Below are positions 55,159-63,358 of a DNA stretch of 64,000 bases, in pieces. The DNA comes from Methanolobus sp. ZRKC5 (GTDB lineage Archaea > Halobacteriota > Methanosarcinia > Methanosarcinales > Methanosarcinaceae). Numbering within the stretch: the stretch's first letter is position 1; each line of letters opens with the position of its first letter. Below the pieces are notes generated by a model. That model had not been told where the DNA came from. It made no database searches and was given only the letters and a program-made list of their open reading frames with translations. A program made the position numbers and the translations under genes. The stretch lies in NCBI RefSeq assembly GCF_038446525.1, contig NZ_CP151792.1, positions 2,418,001 through 2,482,000 on the forward strand, read 5' to 3'.

Positions 55159-55352
55159 GTAACTATTCAGCCTGGCACGATTTGCCTATTGGTACTGATT
55201 TCATCGAAATAGAGATGTCTGCTCACTAACAATCTAACAATCAAAAAAGCAATCAATAGCAACAATCAAAATAAATGATCCTAATGAAATTTACGTTTCA
55301 ACTTTTTGTCAAGATTGTTATTGATAGCGTTTTTATCAGGCTGAATAGTTAC
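55159..55352. repeat. 194-bp MITE, copy 2 (inverted)
   Basis: Reverse complement of copy 1 with one base different (CATTAGG for CATTCGG). It is flanked by an exact 8-bp duplication AAGATATT (55151-55158, 55353-55360). It has no coding capacity. Confidence 0.92.
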
Positions 55353-55375
55353 AAGATATTAATAATGGTCGTACT

Positions 55376-55927
55376 TCAAAGGAAGAATGAGACACCAATC
55401 ACAATGAACAGGACACCTGCAGCTGTGGAAATGGTTTTCTTGTCAATCCTTTCCATTAATATCCTTCCAACATATACAGCCATAGAGGACAAGATGAGTA
55501 AAGCAAGTACCACCCCTATGAACACAAGTACAGGATCGTACTGTGTGGCAAAGAGAGCAGATGCAAGTTGCGTCTTATCCCCCATCTCAGAAACAAGGAT
55601 TAGAGCAAATCCAGACATAAATGGACTTTTCAGTTCATAAGAGCCATCGTCATCATCATCTTTCCTGTTCAGCAGCGTTGTTAGGCCAAATATTATGAAC
55701 AGTATGCCTGCACCTATCTGCACATAGTCCATGGGAATCCTGTTTGCTATGAAATTCCCTAAAAGGATAGCAAGACCATCCGTCAATATGAAGGCAAGCA
55801 TTACACCAGCAAGTAGCGAAACATATTTTGTGGTCTTTGTAGACAGGACAAGCACTGCAAGCTGGGTTTTATCACCCAATTCAGCGAGGCCAACAAGCAG
55901 GAATGGAATAACAATGTCCTGAATCAT
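55376..55927 (-). CDS. GDT1/UPF0016 family cation transporter
   Basis: A 183-residue membrane protein with six predicted helices and two copies of the family signature, AELGDKTQLAVL near the N-terminus and SEMGDKTQLASAL in the middle. Between the halves is a charged cytoplasmic loop (RKDDDDDG). GDT1 family members move Mn2+ or Ca2+ across membranes. Orientation and length fit the family. It ends 23 bp from MITE copy 2. No regulatory riboswitch is seen. Confidence 0.9.
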   Translation of the reverse strand: MIQDIVIPFLLVGLAELGDKTQLAVLVLSTKTTKYVSLLAGVMLAFILTDGLAILLGNFIANRIPMDYVQIGAGILFIIFGLTTLLNRKDDDDDGSYELKSPFMSGFALILVSEMGDKTQLASALFATQYDPVLVFIGVVLALLILSSMAVYVGRILMERIDKKTISTAAGVLFIVIGVSFFL

Positions 55928-56356
55928 AATCCATAAATCCCAGACCTAGTATAAAAGTTATTCCAAAGACCATCGGAAAATTGGACCTAAATTAGAATTT
56001 AAATGAATATTTAATAGCCAGTTCCCTCCCAAGTCAGGCTTGATAACATCTCTCTTTTTAAGATAATCTATCCGATTTTATGATACTACAATTGTTTCAA
56101 TTTGATACGATAAAGTATATACTCAGAAATCCATCCAAACTGTTAAAAATTTCAAATACTATTAAATACTGCTAGTCGGAAACAGGCTGGCTGTTGTTGG
56201 TTATCCAAGCAAAAAAACCATAGATAATAGATACTTATTAATAATAGCATGCACCAACCGTTAGCCTACTAGTACTATCCAGACGGTTAGGAAAAGGTCG
56301 GAGGTAGGAAGACCGACCTTAAAAAGTAGTAACAAAAATAGAGGAAGTAATAAAGC
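55928..56356 (+). promoter_or_regulatory. Long structured leader of the glutamate-synthase-family gene
   Basis: A 429-bp gene-free stretch. A TATA-like AAAGTATATACTC (about 56113-56125) predicts a start near 56145, giving a leader of about 210 nt. Within it, AAGGTCGG (56294-56301) pairs with CCGACCTT (56313-56320) across an 11-nt loop, and ACCGTT/GACGGT-like segments upstream can pair too. The hairpin ends 36 bases before the ATG. I do not match it to a known riboswitch. Confidence 0.4.
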
Positions 56357-57949
56357 ATGGCTAACCTTAGGCAACCAAATGCAAATGATGCCACTCGGAC
56401 CTTTAACAGGTCTAAGAGTGTAGTACCGATGTCAGGAATCTGTACACGTTGTGTGGACGGATGTCGTGGAAATTGCGAAATTTTCAAATCAACATTCAGA
56501 GGACGTGAAGTTCTGTACCCTGGACCTTTCGGTGAGATTACAGCAGGCGCAGACAAGAACTATCCTGTTGACTACTCCCACATAAACATACAGGGATACG
56601 CAGTCGGTGCAATAGGAATGCCAGACGATATGGTCCCTGGTCCGGAAACTGCAAGATTCCCAAATGTCAGTACTGAGACAGAATACGGATGGGATAAAAA
56701 AGTAAAAATGAAGGTACCGATCTTCACCGGAGCATTAGGCTCAACCGAGATTGCAAGGAAGAACTGGGAACACTTCGCAATTGGAGCAGCTATATCAGGC
56801 GTAACCATCGTTTGTGGCGAAAATGTTTGTGGTATAGATCCAGGACTTAAAAGAGGCAATGACGGTCTTGTAACAGAATCTCCTGAAATGGACCGTAGAA
56901 TAGAACTCTACAAAAAATACCATGATGGCTACGGTGAAATGCTCGTTCAGATGAACGTAGAGGACACAAAGTTGGGTGTTGCAGAATACCTTTCCAGCAA
57001 GCATGAAATGGACACCATTGAACTCAAATGGGGACAGGGTGCAAAATGTATCGGTGGAGAGATCAAAGTAAAAGACCTTGACCGTGCTATCGAACTTAAG
57101 AAAAGAGGTTACATCGTAACACCAGACCCTGAACTTGCATCTGTCCAGGAAGCATTCAAGGTTGGCGCTATCAGAGAATTTGAGAGACATTCCAGACTTG
57201 GTTTCGTCACAGAAGAAGGCTTCCACGCAGAATGTGACAGACTCAGAGACCTTGGATTCAAGCGTATTACATTGAAGACCGGTGCTTACTCCATGGCAGA
57301 AACTGCAATGGCTATCAAATACAGCTCCGATGCTAAGATAGACCTGCTCACCTATGACGGTGCCCCTGGTGGAACCGGTATGAGCCCATGGCCAATGATG
57401 GAAGAATGGGGAACACCAACAATATACCTGCAGTCACTTGTCCAGGAATTCGCAGATAAACTTACTGCAAAGGGCAAGAGAGTACCAGACCTTGCAATGG
57501 CTGGTGGATTCTCAAGTGAAGATGGTATCTACAAGGCTCTGGCAATGGGTGCTCCATACTTTAAGGCAGTGTGCATGGGCCGTGGCCTTATGATCCCAGG
57601 AATGGTAGGTAAGAACATTGGTAAATGGCTTTCTGAAGATGACCTTCCAAAGACTGTTTCCGAATTCGGACACAGGAAAGAAGAGATCTTTGTACACTAC
57701 GAAGAACTGCAAGAACGCTTTGGAGCAGACGTAGAAAATATACCACTGGGTGCTATCGGTATATACTCATATGCTGAAAAGACAAGAGTAGGCCTGCAGC
57801 AGCTTATGGCTGGTTCCAGAAGGTTCAACCTTTCCACACTCTCACGTAAGGATCTTATGACACTTACGGAAGATGCAGCAAAAGTAACCGGAATCTCTTA
57901 TGTAATGGATGCCTACAGGGACATCGCAGAAGAGATACTTGACGGATAA
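56357..57949 (+). CDS. FMN-binding glutamate synthase family protein
   Basis: A 530-residue protein of the archaeal GltB-domain-2 type, a TIM barrel binding FMN that in glutamate synthases converts 2-oxoglutarate and ammonia to glutamate. Seen are a Cys cluster at residues 29, 32, 36 and 40 (GICTRCVDGCRGNC), PIFTGALGSTEIA, KWGQGAKCIGGE, TYDGAPGGTGMSPWPMMEEW and LAMAGGFSSEDG. The N-terminal amidotransferase domain is absent, as usual in archaea. The extra Cys cluster could bind iron-sulfur. Some members serve amine or methyl-compound metabolism, so the reaction is not certain. A terminator follows; gdhA is nearby. Confidence 0.85.
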   Translation: MANLRQPNANDATRTFNRSKSVVPMSGICTRCVDGCRGNCEIFKSTFRGREVLYPGPFGEITAGADKNYPVDYSHINIQGYAVGAIGMPDDMVPGPETARFPNVSTETEYGWDKKVKMKVPIFTGALGSTEIARKNWEHFAIGAAISGVTIVCGENVCGIDPGLKRGNDGLVTESPEMDRRIELYKKYHDGYGEMLVQMNVEDTKLGVAEYLSSKHEMDTIELKWGQGAKCIGGEIKVKDLDRAIELKKRGYIVTPDPELASVQEAFKVGAIREFERHSRLGFVTEEGFHAECDRLRDLGFKRITLKTGAYSMAETAMAIKYSSDAKIDLLTYDGAPGGTGMSPWPMMEEWGTPTIYLQSLVQEFADKLTAKGKRVPDLAMAGGFSSEDGIYKALAMGAPYFKAVCMGRGLMIPGMVGKNIGKWLSEDDLPKTVSEFGHRKEEIFVHYEELQERFGADVENIPLGAIGIYSYAEKTRVGLQQLMAGSRRFNLSTLSRKDLMTLTEDAAKVTGISYVMDAYRDIAEEILDG

Positions 57950-57951
57950 AA

Positions 57952-57987
57952 AAGTAAGTTCAATACTTACTTTTATTTTATTTTTTT
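57952..57987 (+). terminator. Hairpin/T-tract terminator after the glutamate-synthase-family gene
   Basis: AAGTAAG (57952-57958) pairs with CTTACTT (57966-57972) across seven bases, followed by TTATTTTATTTTTTT. It lies directly after the stop. Confidence 0.7.
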
Positions 57988-58004
57988 AAAAGAGAGGAAG
58001 TTGC

Positions 58005-58211
58005 TTAGTCTTCAACTTCCAGTGCCTGGATTATATCGTGAATGGTGAACTCGCCCTTTGCAACCCTGAGAACCATCGGATAGATGAATGAACAATCATC
58101 AATGGCACTCCAGCGCTTTTCCCCAACTGTTCTTATCAATTCGTCCATAACCTTCCCGCACTCATTACAATATTTGGTTTCACTTTCAATACCACAAACA
58201 ATACAGTTCAT
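58005..58211 (-). CDS. Small zinc-ribbon protein, unknown
   Basis: A 68-residue protein with two CxxC pairs (CIVCGIESETKYCNECG), a clear zinc ribbon. A helical C-terminus follows (CSFIYPMVLRVAKGEFTIHDIIQALEVED). I chose the start MNCIVCG at 58211; the upstream in-frame ATG adds basic residues not expected before the ribbon. Standing between two nitrogen-metabolism genes is its only context. Function unknown. Confidence 0.65.
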   Translation of the reverse strand: MNCIVCGIESETKYCNECGKVMDELIRTVGEKRWSAIDDCSFIYPMVLRVAKGEFTIHDIIQALEVED

Positions 58212-58449
58212 GAATTTACCTCCACATTTTGGTTTTACCATTAGTTCTAATCTATGGTTATTTTAAATGTTTGTACTGATACTATTTAGGTTTTGAGTTA
58301 CTCAATAATCAATTGTGTACATATTTGAAAATTCAGACATCCACTAATTTTCTAAAAATACTTTGCACAAGAATTATCCCGATAATACGATCATTCCTAC
58401 GATATCTTTTAGTACATTAGCATAAAAACGTTAAGCAGTTAATCATAAA

Positions 58450-59739
58450 ATGGGGGAAATGATATTGATACCTAATAATATCGAAAGGATTCATTTTGAC
58501 AGCATGAATACATGCAACCTGTGCATGATGGAACTGGAAAATGTGTATGATAATCTAATCCTTTCACCTGAAGAAATTGACCTGCTCGACATGCCAAAAC
58601 GTTCCTTTACGGTTCATTTCCCAGTCCACATGGATTCAGGAGATACAAAAATGTTCGTTGGACACAGAGTTCAGTATAACGATGCACGGGGACCGACAAA
58701 AGGAGGTATCAGATATCACCCCGAACTTAACCTTGAAAACCTCAAGAACCTTGCATTCTTGATGGCAATAAAATGTGCCCTGGTAAACATACCTTTTGGA
58801 GGAGCAAAAGGTGGAATTGTTGTCAATACGAAGGAAATCAGCAGGGACGAAATGGAAAGGATAACAAGAGCTTATATTCGTGAAATATCGGACATAATCG
58901 GACCATTCAAGGACATACCTGCACCCGACGCGTACACTGATGAAAAGGTCATGGTCTGGATACTTGACGAATTCGAAAGGATCAAAGGAAAGCATGTCCC
59001 TTCGATAGTTACAGGCAAACCAATTGAACTGGGGGGCAGTGAAGTAAGAAATATTTCTACAGCCCTCGGCGGGGTTTATGTACTTGAGGAAGCCCTGAAA
59101 ACAACAGATCTGGACAAAGCCACCCTTGGTGTTGCGATCCAGGGATTTGGAAACGTAGGGAGGAATGCCGCTGAGATCCTTTATGAAAGAGGATACAGGA
59201 TATGTGCTATTAGTGATTCCAACGGCGGAATAGCCAACAAAGATGGCCTTGATATTCCTAAAGTAATAGAGCATAAATACCAGACAGGAACCGTGCTCGA
59301 TTTCCCAAATAGTAAAAACATAAGCAACGAGGAATTGTTGACATCAGACTGTGATATCCTTATACCTGCTGCTCTTTCAAAGCAGATCGATGGGAAAAAT
59401 GTCAGGGACATCAAGGCAAAGATAATCATGGAACTGGCAAATGCACCTACAACACTTGAGGCCAGCAAGATGTTGATCGATCAAGGAGTATTGGTCATAC
59501 CTGACATACTGGCAAATGCAGGTGGTGTAGTGGTAAGTTACTTCGAATGGATACAGAACCTCAATCAAGACTACTGGGAAGAAGAAAGGGTTCTGAAGAA
59601 ACTCAACCAGACAATGATAGATGCCTTTGCAAATGTCCACATGATCTGCATTGATGAAAAATGCACCATGAGACGTGCAGCACTGCAATTTGCAATAAGG
59701 AGTATCCTGCATGCAGAGAGATTAAGGGGCAATCTTTGA
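58450..59739 (+). CDS. gdhA: Glu/Leu/Phe/Val dehydrogenase (glutamate dehydrogenase type)
   Basis: A 429-residue enzyme that interconverts glutamate and 2-oxoglutarate plus ammonia with NAD(P). Signature residues: RVQYNDARGPTKGGIRYHP, substrate and catalytic lysines in CALVNIPFGGAKGGI, PAPDAYTDEKVMVWI, the Rossmann GFGNVGRNAAEILYERGY and ANAGGVVVSYFEW. Length is typical. A GGGGGA run overlaps the first codons, so an alternative start at ATG 58462 is possible. It is single-gene, with its own upstream AT-rich promoter region. Confidence 0.92.
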   Translation: MGEMILIPNNIERIHFDSMNTCNLCMMELENVYDNLILSPEEIDLLDMPKRSFTVHFPVHMDSGDTKMFVGHRVQYNDARGPTKGGIRYHPELNLENLKNLAFLMAIKCALVNIPFGGAKGGIVVNTKEISRDEMERITRAYIREISDIIGPFKDIPAPDAYTDEKVMVWILDEFERIKGKHVPSIVTGKPIELGGSEVRNISTALGGVYVLEEALKTTDLDKATLGVAIQGFGNVGRNAAEILYERGYRICAISDSNGGIANKDGLDIPKVIEHKYQTGTVLDFPNSKNISNEELLTSDCDILIPAALSKQIDGKNVRDIKAKIIMELANAPTTLEASKMLIDQGVLVIPDILANAGGVVVSYFEWIQNLNQDYWEEERVLKKLNQTMIDAFANVHMICIDEKCTMRRAALQFAIRSILHAERLRGNL

Positions 59740-59884
59740 GCATTGATTTTTTCATTTATATTCCACTCAAAATTTCTTCATACTACTTTTTTGGTCCTAA
59801 TCAAAATTACAGCGTTATATTAATAAAATAACCGTCCGTTATTCAGCGACATAATACTAATTCATATTTTCCAGAGGTAAAAAC

Positions 59885-61030
59885 TTGTCAGATAATATTT
59901 TTGATATTAAGGTCGGTAATTTCTCTTTCAGAAACCCAATTGCACTTGCTCCCATGGGAGGAATAACCAACAGTAGTTTTGCAAATGAAAAAGCAAAGGA
60001 TGCAGGTCTTGTAATAATTGGAGGATACAACCTTGACGCTGCAACACAGAAGGCAGCATCTGAAATGCTTGCAAGAGGCAGAGACGATTTTGTATCGGAC
60101 GAGCCTTTAAAGCTCATTGAAAATGAGATCAAAGCAGTAGCTGAAGGACCTATTGTAGGCGTCAATGTAAGAAGTGCAACGATAGAACCTCTGATTGAAG
60201 CTGCCAAAATTGTAAAGGAAGCAGGTGCCATTTTGGAACTGGATGCTCATTGCAGGCAAAAGGAGATAACAGATATCGGTATTGGACAGGCACTTCTCAG
60301 TGACCTTACAAAACTTTGTGAATGGATTGGCAAAATCAAGGAAACCGGTGTTGTACTTTCTGTCAAGGTACGTGCAAATGTAGTTGATGACATTGAGCTG
60401 GTAAAGCAAATAGAAGCTGCAGGAGCTGATATACTTCATCTTGATGCAATGCAGGAAGGTGCCGGAGCTGACCTCAAACTTATAAAGAACGTACGCGATT
60501 CCACAAGAATATTCCTTATATGTAACAACTCCGTAACTAACATAGATGCTGCAAAAAATATGTTCACAAGAGGAGCAGAGATGGTTTCCGTTGCACGGGG
60601 AGTTCTTGAGCAACCAGGGCTTGTAAGTAACCTTGTCAACAGAATATCGATCCAGCAGAAAGATATGGGTTGGTACAATGCACCAAAGCATATTTGCAGA
60701 GGAGAAGGAGACCTGAGAGGACTGGCATTTTGTTGTATGCCTGTTAAACAATGTCCCATACATAATAGCATCGCAAAACTTGGTTACTCTGCGCAGGAAT
60801 TTGCAGACACTAAAATGGAATTTGCTAAAGGTACTATGTTAGAATATGGAGATAGCACTTGTTTTGGAAGCCTTGCATGGTGCTGTAAGTTATCAAAACC
60901 CTGTTATCTCAGAGATGGGGTACTGGAAACATTAGGACTTTCAGATGCAGAATATATGCGCCTGAAAAAAGAGCTAGCAGATTACATAATTGAAAATGCT
61001 AAAAAGCCCATCAATGGCTCAAAGAATTAA
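59885..61030 (+). CDS. Methanogenesis marker protein 9
   Basis: A 381-residue protein found, from memory, in nearly all methanogens. An N-terminal dihydroorotate-dehydrogenase-like TIM barrel (FRNPIALAPMGGITNSSFA; SVKVRANVVDD; LHLDAMQEGAG; GAEMVSVARGVLEQP) is followed by a Cys-rich C-terminal part (CRGEGDLRGLAFCCMPVKQC, CFGSLAWCCKLSKPCYLRDG) that could hold iron-sulfur clusters. The exact reaction is unknown. The start is TTG with AGAGGT upstream. It is first in a compact operon with a CitG-like gene, DUF447 and a DmrX-like gene. Confidence 0.88.
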   Translation: MSDNIFDIKVGNFSFRNPIALAPMGGITNSSFANEKAKDAGLVIIGGYNLDAATQKAASEMLARGRDDFVSDEPLKLIENEIKAVAEGPIVGVNVRSATIEPLIEAAKIVKEAGAILELDAHCRQKEITDIGIGQALLSDLTKLCEWIGKIKETGVVLSVKVRANVVDDIELVKQIEAAGADILHLDAMQEGAGADLKLIKNVRDSTRIFLICNNSVTNIDAAKNMFTRGAEMVSVARGVLEQPGLVSNLVNRISIQQKDMGWYNAPKHICRGEGDLRGLAFCCMPVKQCPIHNSIAKLGYSAQEFADTKMEFAKGTMLEYGDSTCFGSLAWCCKLSKPCYLRDGVLETLGLSDAEYMRLKKELADYIIENAKKPINGSKN

Positions 61031-61036
61031 GCAGAC

Positions 61037-61993
61037 ATGAAAGACTCACTTTATGCAATAGACAGAGGGAACTATCCTCTCCCATCCTACATTGCTCGCT
61101 GCGCCCAGCTTGCAATGTGCCTGGAAGTTTCCGCCTCCCCAAAACCGGGGAATATTGACAGGCATAATGACTATGAGGATACACGCTACGAGCATTTCCT
61201 GGCATCAGCCACCGGTATTTATCCAGTCATAGAGGAAGTTTCATCAGAGACAAAGGGTATTGGCAGGTTTATCAGGAATGCTGTTACCGAGAGTGCAAGA
61301 TGGCAAAGAGGCGGAAATACTCATTTTGGAGCATTTATACTGCTAATGCCCCTTGCAATGGCTGCCGGAGAGATACTTCAGGAGGATGAACCTTTTACCA
61401 TCCAACAGTTGGTGGAATGCGCATACAGAATCGTAAAGAATACGGACACATCAGATTCTGTTAACTTTTATAGCTGTTTTGAAGCGGCAGCCGTAAAGGT
61501 AAATCCTGCAGATGAGTTCGATCTTCAGAATCAGGAAGCTATTGATGAGCTAAACGAAAAGGACATGAGTCTCTACAAACTAATGGATATTGCCAGGGGA
61601 TACGACCTGATAGCAAACGAGTGGGTCACTGGTTTTAAAAGATGTGCTAATTGTGCTGAAATAATAATTGATGGTATGAACGGTAACCTTAATCCAAAGG
61701 TTAAAACTGACATCAATGACGTAACCGTCTATGCTTTTCTGAAAACACTTGCTGAGAATGAAGACACCTTCATCAGTACTAAGTACGATGATGAAACTGC
61801 TACTTATGTGTCAGGGCAGGCAAAATTAATATTTGGAGAAATATATAAAACGAATGAAGACTTTAATACTATACTACCATTGATAAAAAAACTGGATGAA
61901 GAGCTTCTGGAAAGAAAAATAAATCCAGGGTCCACGGCAGACATTGTAATTGCAGGTCTGTTTATCTCATTGCTTGCAGGAGTCAGGTTCTAA
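61037..61993 (+). CDS. CitG/MdcB-like triphosphoribosyl-dephospho-CoA synthase family protein
   Basis: A 318-residue all-helical protein. It shows EVSASPKPGNIDRHNDYEDT near the N-terminus, RWQRGGNTHFGAFILLMPLA and the C-terminal PGSTADIVIAGLFISLL, all typical of the CitG family. In bacteria CitG makes a CoA-like cofactor for citrate lyase; here no lyase exists. Relatives lie in tetrahydromethanopterin gene sets of methylotrophic bacteria, so a role in methanopterin synthesis is likely (inference). It starts seven bases after the marker 9 gene and overlaps the DUF447 gene by one base. Confidence 0.82.
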   Translation: MKDSLYAIDRGNYPLPSYIARCAQLAMCLEVSASPKPGNIDRHNDYEDTRYEHFLASATGIYPVIEEVSSETKGIGRFIRNAVTESARWQRGGNTHFGAFILLMPLAMAAGEILQEDEPFTIQQLVECAYRIVKNTDTSDSVNFYSCFEAAAVKVNPADEFDLQNQEAIDELNEKDMSLYKLMDIARGYDLIANEWVTGFKRCANCAEIIIDGMNGNLNPKVKTDINDVTVYAFLKTLAENEDTFISTKYDDETATYVSGQAKLIFGEIYKTNEDFNTILPLIKKLDEELLERKINPGSTADIVIAGLFISLLAGVRF

Positions 61994-62580
61994 TGCTTAA
62001 TAAGATAAAATATGACAATTATGGTATTTATGACGGCATATCAGAAACCATTGTTACAACGAGCAGAGGATGGACACCAAACGCCGCCCCCATGGGCATC
62101 ATCCGGAAAAAAGACAAATTATTCGTACGTATGTTCAAAGGTTCTAATACCTACAACAATGTGCTTTCAGAGAAAACTCTCGTCGTAAATATTACTTTGG
62201 ACCCTTTGGTCTTCGTCAATTCAACATTTACTGACCTTGATGATTCTGATTTTGAAAGCGTGAATATAGGTGGCAGGAATTTTGCTGCTCTTAAAAAAGC
62301 CCAGTGCTGGATCGCTTTTGATTGTACGAACACTAAACTTACATCAGAAGCACTTGTAACAGAACTTGTGCCTGTAGGAACCCGTATGAATAAGCCACTA
62401 ATAAGAGCCCCTAACCGTGGTCTTTTCGGAGTAATTGAAGCATGCATACATGCAACCAGATATCAGCTTACATCCGAGGATAGATACCTCAAACTTATCA
62501 AAGCATATGGGGACATAGTAGACAAATGCGGCGGAGATAATGAAAAAGAAGCAATGAAATTGCTTTATGGATATCTCTGA
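61993..62580 (+). CDS. DUF447 family protein (flavin-reductase-like fold)
   Basis: A 195-residue protein, whose opening YGISETIVTTSRGWTPNAAPMG (split: ISETIVTT, NAAPMG) and VRMFKGSNTYNNV match DUF447. The fold resembles FMN-binding split barrels. Relatives occur with methanopterin biosynthesis genes in methanogens and methylotrophic bacteria. Start and the preceding stop share bases (TAATG), so it is translationally coupled. The substrate is not known. Confidence 0.82.
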   Translation: MLNKIKYDNYGIYDGISETIVTTSRGWTPNAAPMGIIRKKDKLFVRMFKGSNTYNNVLSEKTLVVNITLDPLVFVNSTFTDLDDSDFESVNIGGRNFAALKKAQCWIAFDCTNTKLTSEALVTELVPVGTRMNKPLIRAPNRGLFGVIEACIHATRYQLTSEDRYLKLIKAYGDIVDKCGGDNEKEAMKLLYGYL

Positions 62581-62628
62581 ACTGTCCCAATGAAAAGAGT
62601 ATAATACGAAAAAGACTATTTTCTCCCC

Positions 62629-63333
62629 ATGACAAAAACGATAGCATGGGGAATTACCGGAGCCGGTCATTTCCTTACATCCAGTTTCGGGATATTCAAA
62701 CAACTCAAAAGTGAGAACGACATCAGAGTGAACACTTTCCTTTCTAGTGCTGCCGAAGAAGTTGTAAGGATGTACGGACTTGAGAGCGAACTGGAAACAA
62801 TATCCTGTGGTGAATATCTTGAAGAGATCTTACTTGAGACTCAGCAGGGAAAAAGCTGGCCAAAAACAGGACGTTTCCTGCTCGATAAATATGATGCACT
62901 TATCGTGACCCCGGCCACCTCCAACACCGTATCCAAGATAGCACACGGCACTGCAGATTCACTTGTTAATAACGCTGTTGCGCAGGCTGTGAAAGGAAGC
63001 GTGCCGGTCTATATCGTGCCTGTTGACATTGCAGGTGTCGTGGTATCGGAACTTCCATATGGCATTGCCAGGGAACTATGCCAGAAATGTGATCCATGCC
63101 CACCAAGAGATAGCTGTCCTAATAATGCTATAAGCGACCAGATAGACCTGCTTAAATGTAGTGGTTGTGGAATTTGCAAGGAACTTTGCAATTTCAATGC
63201 TATAAAAGGCGGGCCTGTTGAACTGAAAGTAAGGGATATCGATGCAAGAAATGTGGACATCATCAAAGAACTTGAAGGTATAACAGTATTGGAAAAACCG
63301 GAAGACATACCTGGAATTCTCGCAGATATCTAA
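62629..63333 (+). CDS. DmrX-like dihydromethanopterin reductase (flavoprotein-ferredoxin)
   Basis: A 234-residue archaeal flavoprotein. The N-terminal half is a flavoprotein (Rossmann) domain (IAWGITGAGHFLTSSFGIF; ALIVTPATSNTVSKIAHGTADSL; PVYIVPVD). The C-terminal part has two Cys clusters (CQKCDPCPPRDSCP, CSGCGICKELC) for [4Fe-4S]. This arrangement matches DmrX of Methanosarcina mazei as I recall it, which reduces dihydromethanopterin to tetrahydromethanopterin, the final step of C1-carrier synthesis. It ends the operon, 48 bp after DUF447. Confidence 0.85.
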   Translation: MTKTIAWGITGAGHFLTSSFGIFKQLKSENDIRVNTFLSSAAEEVVRMYGLESELETISCGEYLEEILLETQQGKSWPKTGRFLLDKYDALIVTPATSNTVSKIAHGTADSLVNNAVAQAVKGSVPVYIVPVDIAGVVVSELPYGIARELCQKCDPCPPRDSCPNNAISDQIDLLKCSGCGICKELCNFNAIKGGPVELKVRDIDARNVDIIKELEGITVLEKPEDIPGILADI

Positions 63334-63358
63334 GTTAAGAGAACTTCATCTGATCTTA

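Noticed and set aside
53842-56356. CRISPR array around the repeated GTAACTATTCAGCCT sequences
   Set aside because: The repeats are ends of two inverted MITEs with 8-bp target duplications, not regularly spaced direct repeats.
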